DNA from: Streptomyces sp. NBC_01216
GTDB lineage: Bacteria; Actinomycetota; Actinomycetes; Streptomycetales; Streptomycetaceae
Assembly: GCF_035994945.1 (NCBI RefSeq)
Contig: NZ_CP108677.1
Span: forward strand, 4,526,001-4,590,000
Direction of reading: 5' to 3'
Length of the DNA: 64,000 bases
The position numbers and the translations under genes were made by a program. The first letter of the stretch is position 1, and every line of letters begins with the position of its first letter. This document shows positions 54,388-62,335 of the stretch, in pieces. The notes below the pieces were generated by a model. That model saw nothing but the letters and a program-made list of their open reading frames with translations. It was not told the DNA's origin and ran no database searches.

Positions 54388-54678
54388 ATGAGCACTCTCG
54401 AGCCCGAGCGCGGGGCAGGTACGGGAACCCTCGTCGAGCCGACGCCGCAGGTGTCCCACGGTGACGGCGACCACGAGCGCTACGCCCATTACGTCCAGAA
54501 GGACAAGATCATGGCGAGCGCCCTCGACGGCACTCCCGTGGTGGCGCTGTGCGGCAAGGTCTGGGTACCGGGGCGCGACCCCAAGAAGTACCCGGTCTGC
54601 CCCATGTGCAAGGAGATCTACGAGTCCATGGGCTCCTCCGGCGGGGACAAGGACAAGGGCGGCAAGGACAAGAAGTAG
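54388..54678 (+). CDS. DUF3039 family protein
   Basis: A 96-residue conserved actinobacterial protein. The core D-H-E-R-Y-A-H-Y-V and the pair A-L-C-G-K-x-W-V-P … C-P-M-C-K-E-I-Y form a putative zinc site (C, C-x2-C). A Lys/Asp/Gly tail follows. Function unknown. Followed by a long hairpin. Confidence 0.83.
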   Translation: MSTLEPERGAGTGTLVEPTPQVSHGDGDHERYAHYVQKDKIMASALDGTPVVALCGKVWVPGRDPKKYPVCPMCKEIYESMGSSGGDKDKGGKDKK

Positions 54679-54701
54679 GACGGCTCCCTCCGTACGGGCA
54701 C

Positions 54702-54745
54702 GGCCCCCGGCTCGCGTACTTCCGGTACGCGCGGCGGGGGCCGTT
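54702..54745 (+). terminator. Terminator after the DUF3039 gene
   Basis: CGGCCCCC…CGCGTAC-ttccg-GTACGCG…GGGGGCCG forms a long imperfect stem ending in TTCTCG. Confidence 0.75.
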
Positions 54746-54798
54746 CTCGTGGGGCGGGTCGGCCGGGGCGTTGCACGGGGCGCGTTCGCCGGTCACGG

Positions 54799-54814
54799 AG
54801 TGGTGGAGACCACT
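54799..54814. promoter_or_regulatory. DasR-like operator (dre site)
   Basis: AGTGGTGGAGACCACT matches the dre consensus ACTGGTCTAGACCACT at 13 of 16 positions and is palindromic apart from its centre. It abuts the -35 of the promoter, a position that would block transcription. DasR is the GntR-type repressor released by amino-sugar phosphates, fitting the downstream hexosaminidase. Confidence 0.65.
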
Positions 54815-54842
54815 TGTCGGGATGGTGGTGTGGCCCTAACCT
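54814..54842 (+). promoter_or_regulatory. Candidate promoter of the hexosaminidase gene
   Basis: TTGTCG and TAACCT are separated by 17 bases, a good housekeeping-type match. Predicted start is about 54849. The operator overlaps the first base of the -35. Confidence 0.55.
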
Positions 54843-55136
54843 CCAGCGTGTTGTGCAGAGCGACACGCCCGTTGCGTATACCGCAACGCCGAGGGGTGGG
54901 AGCCCGCATGAAGTCTTCTGCCGGTATCGCCGCCATGCTCGCCGCCCCCACCGCCACCCGTGCCCCGCCGCCCACGCCCAGATGGGCGGCGGCGCGACCG
55001 TCACCGCCCTCACCTCCGGCAGGGCCGCGCCCCGGCGACCCGTCCCCGGGAAGAGCCCCCGCGGCACCCCCGAATGTCCCCGAACACCCCCCGACGCGTT
55101 CGGACGTGACGCGGACCCACCCGGAAGGCCGAACCC

Positions 55137-56801
55137 ATGGATGTCATTCCCGCACCGCGCGGTGCGCGGACCGTCCCCGCCGCCGGCGACTCCGTCCTCG
55201 ACGAGAGCACCGTCGTGGACGCCGCCCCCGGCACGGAAGGCGTCGCCCTGCTGCTGCGCCGCATGATCGGGGCGGCGACCGGACTGCCGCTCCCACCCGC
55301 CCGTGCCCACGCCGACGGTGAACCCGGCACCGGCGACGACGAGCGCGGTACGGCGATCCGCCTGCGGATCGCCCGGGACGACGACGGCCGGCTCGGCCCC
55401 GAGGGATACACGCTGCGGGCCGGGCGGGACGGCGTCACCGTGCGGGGAGGCGGCCCCGCCGGGGTGTTCTGGGGAGTCCAGACCCTCCGTCAGCTGCTCG
55501 GTCCCGACGCGTACCGCCGGGCGCCCGCGGACCCGGCACGGCGATGGACCGTACCCGCCACGGTCATCGAGGACGCCCCGCGGTTCCGCTGGCGCGGACT
55601 CATGCTCGACGTCGCCCGGCACTTCCTGCCCAAGGACGACGTCCTGCGGTACCTCGACCTCCTCGCCGCGCACAAGCTCAACGTCTTCCACTTCCACCTC
55701 ACCGACGACCAGGGCTGGCGCCTCGAGATCAAGCGTCACCCCCGGCTCACCGAGACGGGCTCCTGGCGGTTGCGTACGAAGTGGGGCCACCGGGCCTCGC
55801 CCCTGTGGAACGACACCCCGCACGGCGGTTTCTACACCCAGGACGACATCCGGGAGATCGTCGCCTACGCGGCCGAGCGCCACATCACGGTCGTCCCCGA
55901 GATCGACCTCCCGGGCCACTCGCAGGCAGCCATCGCCGCGTACCCCGAACTCGGCAACGGGGACGTCGTCGACACGGCCTCCCTCACCGTCTGGGACACC
56001 TGGGGTGTCAACCCGAACGTCCTCGCCCCCACCGAGGCCACCCTGCGTTTCTACGAGGGCGTCTTCGAGGAGGTCCTCGACCTGTTCCCCTCGACGTTCG
56101 TCCACGTCGGCGGCGACGAGTGCCCCAAGGACCAGTGGCGGCTGTCCCCGACCGCCCAGGCCCGCATCGCGGAGCTCGGCCTCGCCGACGAGGACGAGCT
56201 CCAGTCCTGGTTCATCCGCCACTTCGACCGCTGGCTCGCCGACCGCGGCCGGCGCCTGATCGGCTGGGACGAGATCCTGGAAGGCGGCCTGGCGCCCGGC
56301 GCCGCCGTGTCCTCCTGGCGCGGCTACGCGGGCGGTGTCGCCGCCGCCGAGGCCGGCCACGACGTCGTCATGTGCCCCCAGCAGCACGTGTACCTGGACC
56401 ACCGCCAGGCACCGGGCGACGAGGAGCCGGTGCCCATCGGCTTCGTCCGCACCCTGGAGGACGTGTACCGCTTCGATCCCGTACCGTCCGCCCTCCCGCC
56501 CGAGGCCGCCGCGCACGTCCTCGGCACCCAGGCCAACGTCTGGACCGAGGCCATGGAGAACCGGTCCCGCGTCGACTACCAGGTCTTCCCGCGTCTCGCC
56601 GCCTTCGCCGAGGTCGCCTGGTCGACGCTGCCCGCCCCCGCCGACCGCGACTTCGCCGACTTCGAACGCCGCATGACCGCCCACTACCGACGCCTCGACG
56701 CCCTCGGCGTCGACTACCGCCCGCCCACCGGCCCGACACCCCGGCAACAGCGCCCCGGCGTACTCGGCCGCCCGATCGAAGGAGCGCCCCCGAACGTGTG
56801 A
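55137..56801 (+). CDS. Beta-N-acetylhexosaminidase, GH20
   Basis: A 554-residue GH20 enzyme that removes terminal GlcNAc or GalNAc from chitin or peptidoglycan fragments. The N-terminal GH20b domain (1-140) precedes the (beta/alpha)8 barrel with F-R-W-R-G-L-M-L-D-V-A-R-H-F, H-F-H-L-T-D-D-Q-G-W and the catalytic pair D327-E328 in V-G-G-D-E. No signal peptide, so either cytoplasmic or exported by an unseen route. The preceding DasR-like site links it to GlcNAc control. ATG start; no strong ribosome site. Confidence 0.92.
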   Translation: MDVIPAPRGARTVPAAGDSVLDESTVVDAAPGTEGVALLLRRMIGAATGLPLPPARAHADGEPGTGDDERGTAIRLRIARDDDGRLGPEGYTLRAGRDGVTVRGGGPAGVFWGVQTLRQLLGPDAYRRAPADPARRWTVPATVIEDAPRFRWRGLMLDVARHFLPKDDVLRYLDLLAAHKLNVFHFHLTDDQGWRLEIKRHPRLTETGSWRLRTKWGHRASPLWNDTPHGGFYTQDDIREIVAYAAERHITVVPEIDLPGHSQAAIAAYPELGNGDVVDTASLTVWDTWGVNPNVLAPTEATLRFYEGVFEEVLDLFPSTFVHVGGDECPKDQWRLSPTAQARIAELGLADEDELQSWFIRHFDRWLADRGRRLIGWDEILEGGLAPGAAVSSWRGYAGGVAAAEAGHDVVMCPQQHVYLDHRQAPGDEEPVPIGFVRTLEDVYRFDPVPSALPPEAAAHVLGTQANVWTEAMENRSRVDYQVFPRLAAFAEVAWSTLPAPADRDFADFERRMTAHYRRLDALGVDYRPPTGPTPRQQRPGVLGRPIEGAPPNV

Positions 56802-56857
56802 GGCTCCGCACCCGCACCGTCACCCGGGAGCGTAAAGCGGATGTTCCAGCCGGTCGT

Positions 56858-56880
56858 GGACGTATAGGACGTATCCGTCC
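56858..56880. promoter_or_regulatory. GGACGTAT direct repeat upstream of the molybdenum-hydroxylase operon
   Basis: GGACGTAT occurs twice with a period of 9 bases and is followed by CCGTCC, giving a near-palindromic block in the gap before the operon. A regulator site is plausible; nothing identifies it. Confidence 0.35.
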
Positions 56881-57023
56881 TTCGCGGACCCTCGCGCCGG
56901 TCGGCTGGGAAGATGTGCCACAGTTGCCACGTCCGCGCTGTGAGCACGTACGGTACGGCCACACAGGCGCGACGGCCGGGACGGAGTCGGGGACCGCCGG
57001 GGACACCGGGAAGGGGCAGCGGG

Positions 57024-57899
57024 TTGACCACGCACGCACCACAGACGGCGCAGTCCGTGACGCTGCCCGCCTCGCTCGACGAGGCCGTGGCGGCGCTGAC
57101 CGCCATGCCCGCGGCGGTGCCCGTCGCGGGCGGCACGGATCTGATGGCCGCAGTCAACAAGGGCCAGCTCCGGCCGGCCGGACTCGTCGGCCTGAACCGG
57201 ATCAACGAGCTCCGCGGCTGGCAGTACCAGGACGGTCACGCCCTGCTCGGCGCGGGACTCACCCACGCCCGGATGGGCCGCCCCGACTTCGCCGCCCTCA
57301 TCCCCGCCCTGGCCGCCGCCGCGCGAGCCGCCGGCCCGCCCCAGATCCGCAACGCGGGCACCCTCGGCGGCAACATCGTCACCGCCGCCCCCACCGGCGA
57401 CTCCCTGCCCGTCCTGGCGGCCCTGGAGGCCGACCTGGTCGTCATGGGGCCGCTCGGCACCCGCGAGATCCCCGTCTCCCACCTGCTGGCCGGCCGCGAC
57501 CTGCTGGCCCCCGGCGAGCTGGTCGCCTTCGTACGGGTGCCGCTGCTGCACGCCCCCCAGGTCTTCCTGAAAGCCACCGGCCGCACCGGCCCGGCCCGCG
57601 CCACCGCCTCCGTCGCCGTGGTCCTCGACCCGGCCCGGCGCGGGGTGCGCTGCGCGGTCGGCGCGATCGCCCCGATGCCGCTGCGCCCGCTGGAGGCCGA
57701 GCACTGGATCGCGACCCTGGTGGACTGGGACGGGGACCGCGGACTGGCCCCGGAAGCGCTGACGGCCTTCGGCGAGTACGTCGCCGCCGCCTGCATCCCG
57801 GACCCGCAGGGTGACGAGCAGCTGCCGCCGGCCGTACTGCATCTGCGGCGCACCGTCGCCGCGCTGGCCCGAAGGGCACTGGGGAGGGCGCTGTCGTGA
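57024..57899 (+). CDS. Xanthine dehydrogenase-type FAD-binding subunit
   Basis: A 291-residue FAD-binding (CoxM-type) subunit of a molybdenum hydroxylase. FAD motifs are P-V-A-G-G-T-D-L-M and Q-I-R-N-A-G-T-L-G-G-N-I, followed by the C-terminal CO-dehydrogenase flavoprotein domain. The TTG start has GGGAAGGGG nearby and fits the family N-terminus; a GTG 81 bases upstream would add an Arg/Gly-rich segment with no similarity. Its stop overlaps the next start (GTGA), so the three subunits are coupled. Confidence 0.88.
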   Translation: MTTHAPQTAQSVTLPASLDEAVAALTAMPAAVPVAGGTDLMAAVNKGQLRPAGLVGLNRINELRGWQYQDGHALLGAGLTHARMGRPDFAALIPALAAAARAAGPPQIRNAGTLGGNIVTAAPTGDSLPVLAALEADLVVMGPLGTREIPVSHLLAGRDLLAPGELVAFVRVPLLHAPQVFLKATGRTGPARATASVAVVLDPARRGVRCAVGAIAPMPLRPLEAEHWIATLVDWDGDRGLAPEALTAFGEYVAAACIPDPQGDEQLPPAVLHLRRTVAALARRALGRALS

Positions 57900-59356
57900 G
57901 CAACGGACACCACACCCACGAGCGTGACGGCGACGGCCGCCGCGCCGACGGGAACCGGTACGGCGGCCCGGACGAGTACGCGGGCGGCTGGCAGCCGATC
58001 CCGCAGAGCGAGGGGTACGACGGCGACGCCACGGCCTTCGTGCAGCTGCCGCCCGACTTCATGCTCGACGGCGTCCCCCTGGAGGCGCCGGGCCACGGCT
58101 ACGTGCCGCCGATGATCACACCGCTGACGCCGCTGCACCCCGCTCCGAGCGCCCCGTCGGAGCAGGACCCGCGGGCGACCGGTCAGTGGAACTTCACGGA
58201 GGCCGTCGGGGCCGGGGCACCCGGGGAGACGGACTCCCGGCCGCTGCCCGGGGCCCCGTCGGAGCAGGACCCGCGGGCGACCGGTCAGTGGAACTTCACG
58301 GAGGCCGTCGAGGCCGCATCCCCGTCCACGGGCCAGTGGCGGATCCCGGTCGCCGAGGACGGCTCGGACGAGTCCGGCGAGTACACGACGTCCATGCTCG
58401 CGCAGTACGCGGGCGGGGATGCGGCCTCGCCGCCGGGCGGAGCGCCCGAACCGTGGGCGCCCGCGGAGACGGCGGAGCCGCACGCCACGACGGACCCCGC
58501 CGTGGACCCCGCCGCCCGCGGCGCCGAGCAGGGGTCCGGCCCCGCGCCCGATGCCGAGCCCGCTGACGCGCCGGATGCCCGGAACGACTCGGACGACGCC
58601 TTCCCGGAGGAGGCCGGCGCTCACGAGGCCGGCGCCGACGGGACCGGCGCCCCCGGCGCCCCCGCCTCCACGGCGCACGCCGAGCCCCCGCACCCGGACG
58701 CCCCCCTGGAAGACGCCCCCGCCGCCGGCGTCGTGGCCTACGGGTCTCCCCCCGACGAGAGCCCCGTCGCCCTGCCCGTCAGCAGCAGCGCGGACAGCGA
58801 CGAACACCCGCACACCTCGTACGTCCTGCGCGTGAACGGTGCCGACCGGCCGGTCACGGACTCCTGGATCGGCGAGTCCCTGCTCTACGTCCTGCGCGAA
58901 CGCCTCGGCCTGGCCGGCGCCAAGGACGGCTGCTCACAGGGCGAGTGCGGCGCCTGCAACGTCCAGGTCGACGGCCGGCTTGTCGCCTCCTGCCTCGTAC
59001 CCGCCGCGACGGCCGCGGGCAGCGAGGTACGCACGGTGGAGGGCCTCGCCCACGACGGCCGGCCATCGGACGTCCAGCGCGCCCTGGCCCGCTGCGGCGC
59101 CGTCCAGTGCGGCTTCTGCGTCCCCGGCATGGCCATGACCGTCCACGACCTCCTCGAGGGCAACCACGCCCCCACCGAACTGGAGGCCCGCCAGGCCCTC
59201 TGCGGGAACCTGTGCCGCTGCTCCGGATACCGCGGCGTCCTCGGCGCCGTACGGGAGGTCGTCGCCGAACGCGAGGCCACCGCCGCGGCCGAGTCCGCCG
59301 ACGACGCGCACATCCCGCACCAGATCCCGCACCCGCACGACGGAGGCACGGCGTGA
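57896..59356 (+). CDS. (2Fe-2S) subunit of molybdenum hydroxylase with long N-terminal extension
   Basis: A 486-residue protein. Only residues about 305-470 form the usual two-cluster subunit: plant-type C-S-Q-G-E-C-G-A-C … C and the second cluster C-G-F-C … C-G-N-L-C-R-C-S-G-Y. The first 300 residues are acidic, Pro/Ala-rich and disordered, and include A-F-V-Q-L-P-P-D-F-M and a duplicated S-E-Q-D-P-R-A-T-G-Q-W-N-F-T-E-A-V element. Electron-transfer role between Mo and FAD subunits is certain by family; role of the extension unknown. GTG start coupled to the previous gene. Confidence 0.88.
   Translation: MSNGHHTHERDGDGRRADGNRYGGPDEYAGGWQPIPQSEGYDGDATAFVQLPPDFMLDGVPLEAPGHGYVPPMITPLTPLHPAPSAPSEQDPRATGQWNFTEAVGAGAPGETDSRPLPGAPSEQDPRATGQWNFTEAVEAASPSTGQWRIPVAEDGSDESGEYTTSMLAQYAGGDAASPPGGAPEPWAPAETAEPHATTDPAVDPAARGAEQGSGPAPDAEPADAPDARNDSDDAFPEEAGAHEAGADGTGAPGAPASTAHAEPPHPDAPLEDAPAAGVVAYGSPPDESPVALPVSSSADSDEHPHTSYVLRVNGADRPVTDSWIGESLLYVLRERLGLAGAKDGCSQGECGACNVQVDGRLVASCLVPAATAAGSEVRTVEGLAHDGRPSDVQRALARCGAVQCGFCVPGMAMTVHDLLEGNHAPTELEARQALCGNLCRCSGYRGVLGAVREVVAEREATAAAESADDAHIPHQIPHPHDGGTA
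58151..58309 (+). repeat. 57-bp perfect in-frame duplication in the 2Fe-2S subunit gene
   Basis: A 57-base word beginning GCCCCGTCGGAGCAGGACCC occurs at 58151-58207 and 58253-58309, 102 bases apart and in frame. A third, partial echo (T-G-Q-W-R-I-P-V-A) follows. Identity at DNA level indicates recent duplication. Confidence 0.9.
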
Positions 59357-61662
59357 GCAGCGACGACGCGACCACCGCCACCCCGGCGCTCGACCCCCGC
59401 CAGGAACTCCCCCCGCACGGCCTCGGCACCTCACTGCCGTCGTCGGACGCGCGGGCGAAGACCGAGGGCACCTTCCCGTACGCCTCCGACCTGTGGGCCG
59501 AGGGCCTGCTGTGGGCCGCACTGCTCCGCTCACCGCACCCGCACGCCCGGATCCTCTCCGTCGACACCACGGCCGCGGCCGAGATGCCCGGCGTCCGGGC
59601 CGTCGTGACCCACGCCGACATCCCGGGGGCGGCGACGTACGGCCGCGCCGTCGCCGACCGTCCGGTCTTCGCCTCCGAACTCGTACGGCACCATGGCGAG
59701 GCCATCGCCGCCATCGCCGCCGACCACCCCGACACCGCACGCCTCGCGGCGGCCGCCATCGCCGTCGAGTACGAGATCCTCGAACCCGTCACCGACCCCG
59801 AGAGGGCGTTCGAGGCCGAACCGCTGCACCCGGACGGCAACCTCATCCGGCACATCCCGCTCCGCTTCGGTGACCCGGAGGCCGTCGGCGAGGTCGTCGT
59901 CGAAGGGCTGTACCGGATCGGCCGCCAGGACCCGGCACCGATCGGAGCCGAGGCGGGGCTCGCCGTGCCGCGCCCCGACGGCGGCGTGGAGATCTACACC
60001 GCCTCCACCGATCCCCACACCGACCGCGACCTCGCGGCGGCCTGCTTCGGCCTCTCCCCGGACCAGGTCAAGCTCGTCGTCACCGGTGTCCCGGGTGCGA
60101 CCGGCGACCGTGACGACCCCGGCTTCCAGATCCCGCTCGGCCTGCTCGCCCTGCGCACCGGCTGCCCGGTCAAACTCAGCGCCACGCGCGAGGAGTCCTT
60201 CCTCGGCCACGCCCACCGCCACCCCACACTGCTGCGCTACCGCCACCACGCGGACGCGGAGGGCCGGCTGGTGAAGGTGGAGGCGCAGATCCTGCTCGAC
60301 GCGGGCGCGTACGCCGACGCCTCGTCCGAGTCGCTCGCCGCCGCCGTCTCCTTCTCCTGCGGCCCGTACGTCGTCCCGCACGCCTTCATCGAAGGCTGGG
60401 CCGTCCGCACCAACAACCCGCCGTCCGGACACGTCCGGGGCGAGGGCGCGATGCAGGTGTGCGCCGCCTACGAGGCACAGATGGACAAGCTGGCCTCGAA
60501 ACTAGGCATGGACCCAGCCGAACTGCGCCTGCGCAACGCCCTGGCCACGGGCGACATCCTGCCCACCGGACAGACCGTCACCTGCCCGGCGCCGGTGGCC
60601 GAACTCCTCTCCGCCGTAAGGGACTTCCCGCTCCCCGCACTGCCCAAGGACTCCCCGGAGGACGACTGGCTGCTCCCGGGCGGCCCGGAAGGCGCGGGCG
60701 AACCGGGCGCCGTGCGCAGGGGCGTCGGCTACGCCCTGGGCATGGTCCACATGCTCGGCGCCGAGGGCACGGACGAGGTCTCGACGGCGACCGTGAAAGT
60801 CCAGGACGGTATCGCGACGGTCATCTGCGCGGCCGTGGAGACCGGTTCGGGCTTCTCGACCCTCGCGCGCCAGATCGTCCAGGAGACCCTCGGTATCGAT
60901 GAGGTGCACGTCGCCTCCGTGGACACGGACCAGCCGCCGGCGGGGCCCGCGACGCACGGTCGGCACACCTGGGTGTCGGGCGGTGCGGTGGAGCGTGCGG
61001 CGAAGATGGTCCGCACCCAGCTTCTCCAGCCGCTGGCCCATAAGTTCGGCATGTCGACGGAACTGCTCCAGATCACCGACGGCAAGATCACCTCGTACGA
61101 CGGCATCCTGTCGATGACGGTCGCGGAGGCCCTCGACGGCAAGGAACTCTGGGCCACGGCCCAGTGTCGCCCGCATCCGTCGGAGCCGCTCGACGGGTCC
61201 GGCCAGGGTGACGCCTTCGTCGGTCTGGCGTTCTGCGCGATCCGTGCGGTCGTGGACGTCGACGTGGAACTGGGCGCGGTCCGCGTGGTGGAGATGGCGG
61301 TGGCCCAGGACGTCGGCCGCGTCCTCAACCCGGCCCAACTCGCCACCCGCATCGAGGCGGGAGTCACCCAGGGTGTCGGCGCGGCTCTCACGGAGAACCT
61401 CCGCACGGCCCGGGGCCTGGTCCGCCACCCGGACCTGACGGGCTACGCACTCCCGACATCGCTGGACGCCCCGGACATTCGCATCGTGAAACTCGTCGAG
61501 GAACGCGACGTGGTGGCGCCCTTCGGTGCGAAGGCGGCGAGCGCGGTCCCGGTGGTCACCTCCCCGGCGGCGGTCGCCGCGGCAGTACGCGCGGCGACCG
61601 GACGCCCCGTCAACCGCCTCCCGATCAGGCCCCAGGCGGCGGTCGCCGTACCCAACGCGTAG
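59353..61662 (+). CDS. Molybdopterin-binding subunit of xanthine dehydrogenase-like enzyme
   Basis: A 769-residue large subunit. The N-terminal a/b hammerhead domain (about 35-140) and the following Mo-cofactor domains are recognisable: V-R-G-E-G-A-M-Q-V-C-A-A-Y-E near 375 and the late G-S-G-Q-G-D-A-F-V. Two hallmarks are missing: the G-G-G-F-G-G-K loop (here T-G-V-P-G-A-T-G-D-R-D-D) and the G-x-G-E motif with the catalytic Glu (here F-G-A-K-A-A-S-A). Substrate therefore cannot be assumed to be xanthine and the enzyme may be non-canonical or inactive. GTG start overlaps the previous stop. Confidence 0.85.
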   Translation: MSSDDATTATPALDPRQELPPHGLGTSLPSSDARAKTEGTFPYASDLWAEGLLWAALLRSPHPHARILSVDTTAAAEMPGVRAVVTHADIPGAATYGRAVADRPVFASELVRHHGEAIAAIAADHPDTARLAAAAIAVEYEILEPVTDPERAFEAEPLHPDGNLIRHIPLRFGDPEAVGEVVVEGLYRIGRQDPAPIGAEAGLAVPRPDGGVEIYTASTDPHTDRDLAAACFGLSPDQVKLVVTGVPGATGDRDDPGFQIPLGLLALRTGCPVKLSATREESFLGHAHRHPTLLRYRHHADAEGRLVKVEAQILLDAGAYADASSESLAAAVSFSCGPYVVPHAFIEGWAVRTNNPPSGHVRGEGAMQVCAAYEAQMDKLASKLGMDPAELRLRNALATGDILPTGQTVTCPAPVAELLSAVRDFPLPALPKDSPEDDWLLPGGPEGAGEPGAVRRGVGYALGMVHMLGAEGTDEVSTATVKVQDGIATVICAAVETGSGFSTLARQIVQETLGIDEVHVASVDTDQPPAGPATHGRHTWVSGGAVERAAKMVRTQLLQPLAHKFGMSTELLQITDGKITSYDGILSMTVAEALDGKELWATAQCRPHPSEPLDGSGQGDAFVGLAFCAIRAVVDVDVELGAVRVVEMAVAQDVGRVLNPAQLATRIEAGVTQGVGAALTENLRTARGLVRHPDLTGYALPTSLDAPDIRIVKLVEERDVVAPFGAKAASAVPVVTSPAAVAAAVRAATGRPVNRLPIRPQAAVAVPNA

Positions 61663-61779
61663 CCGTGTGATCTGCGTTGCTTGTGCAACCCCGAAGGTGC
61701 GTGTTGTCGGTGGTCCTCGATACAGTGAACTTCTAGACTTTGTATGGTCTGTTGTTTCAACGGGGGAGGGACGGCACTG

Positions 61780-62289
61780 ATGGCGGAGGCCAGGGAGCCG
61801 ATGTCCGGTAGCGAGCGCTCGCTGAGGGCGGTCAATCCGGCGTTGGCGTCCACTCTGTACGACTACGAGTCCATCGCCGACTTCAAGACCAGGATCGACG
61901 ACCTGATCACCAAGCTCAACGAGTCCCCCGCCGGCGCGAGGAACGTGGCTGCCGAGCCGGTTGCCCGGACGCAGTTCGGTGGCGGGGGCGAACTCTGGCG
62001 AGAGGCGTCAAGTGTCTTCGGTTCGTACGGGACGGTGCTCGCGAAGCTGAAGGAACTCTCCGGGATTCTGGGCGACTGCCTGGAAGGCATGGGGATCGCG
62101 GTCGTGGCGGCCAGCGACGGCTTCGCCCAGGTGGACGAGGAGAACCGGCGCCGGATGGCCGCCATCTTCGCGCGTACGCATACGGCCAAGGAGGCGGCCG
62201 AGAAGGCGGCCCGGCGGGAGCACGGCGCGGACGGTTCGGAGCGGGTCCAGCCCGAGCAGACCGCCAGCGACACCACGCTCGGCGAGTAG
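61780..62289 (+). CDS. Type VII secretion-associated helical protein (ESX/WXG-like)
   Basis: A 169-residue, largely alpha-helical hydrophilic protein without signal peptide. Two long helices (about 25-45 and 70-115) with a Gly-rich turn (Q-F-G-G-G-G-E-L-W) between suggest a WXG100-like helical hairpin, although the canonical W-x-G is not exact. The C-terminal tail is charged. I do not recognise a specific family. Context, directly upstream of a PPE-like protein and a signal-peptide-bearing protein, supports a T7SS role. The ATG has GGGGGAGGG before it; an upstream in-frame ATG at 61744 is not favoured. Confidence 0.6.
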   Translation: MAEAREPMSGSERSLRAVNPALASTLYDYESIADFKTRIDDLITKLNESPAGARNVAAEPVARTQFGGGGELWREASSVFGSYGTVLAKLKELSGILGDCLEGMGIAVVAASDGFAQVDEENRRRMAAIFARTHTAKEAAEKAARREHGADGSERVQPEQTASDTTLGE

Positions 62290-62335
62290 CGCTCGACGCG
62301 CGAGGACGTCAGGGAAGCGGGGGAAGAGACGGCAC

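Larger units (their letters stand above)
54679..55136. other. Leader region of the hexosaminidase gene
   Basis: After the DUF3039 terminator this 458-base gap holds the DasR-like operator, a matching promoter and then about 290 bases of transcribed leader. A small ATG frame at 54908 (M-K-S-S-A-G-I-A-A-M-L) has a GGGTGGGAG leader but soon becomes Pro/Arg-rich and runs into the hexosaminidase gene in another frame, so it is not called as a gene. Confidence 0.5.

Noticed and set aside
54908..55321. Protein-coding gene before the hexosaminidase
   Set aside because: Despite a fair ribosome site the frame becomes Arg/Pro-rich and overlaps the hexosaminidase for 185 bases; noted only as a leader curiosity.
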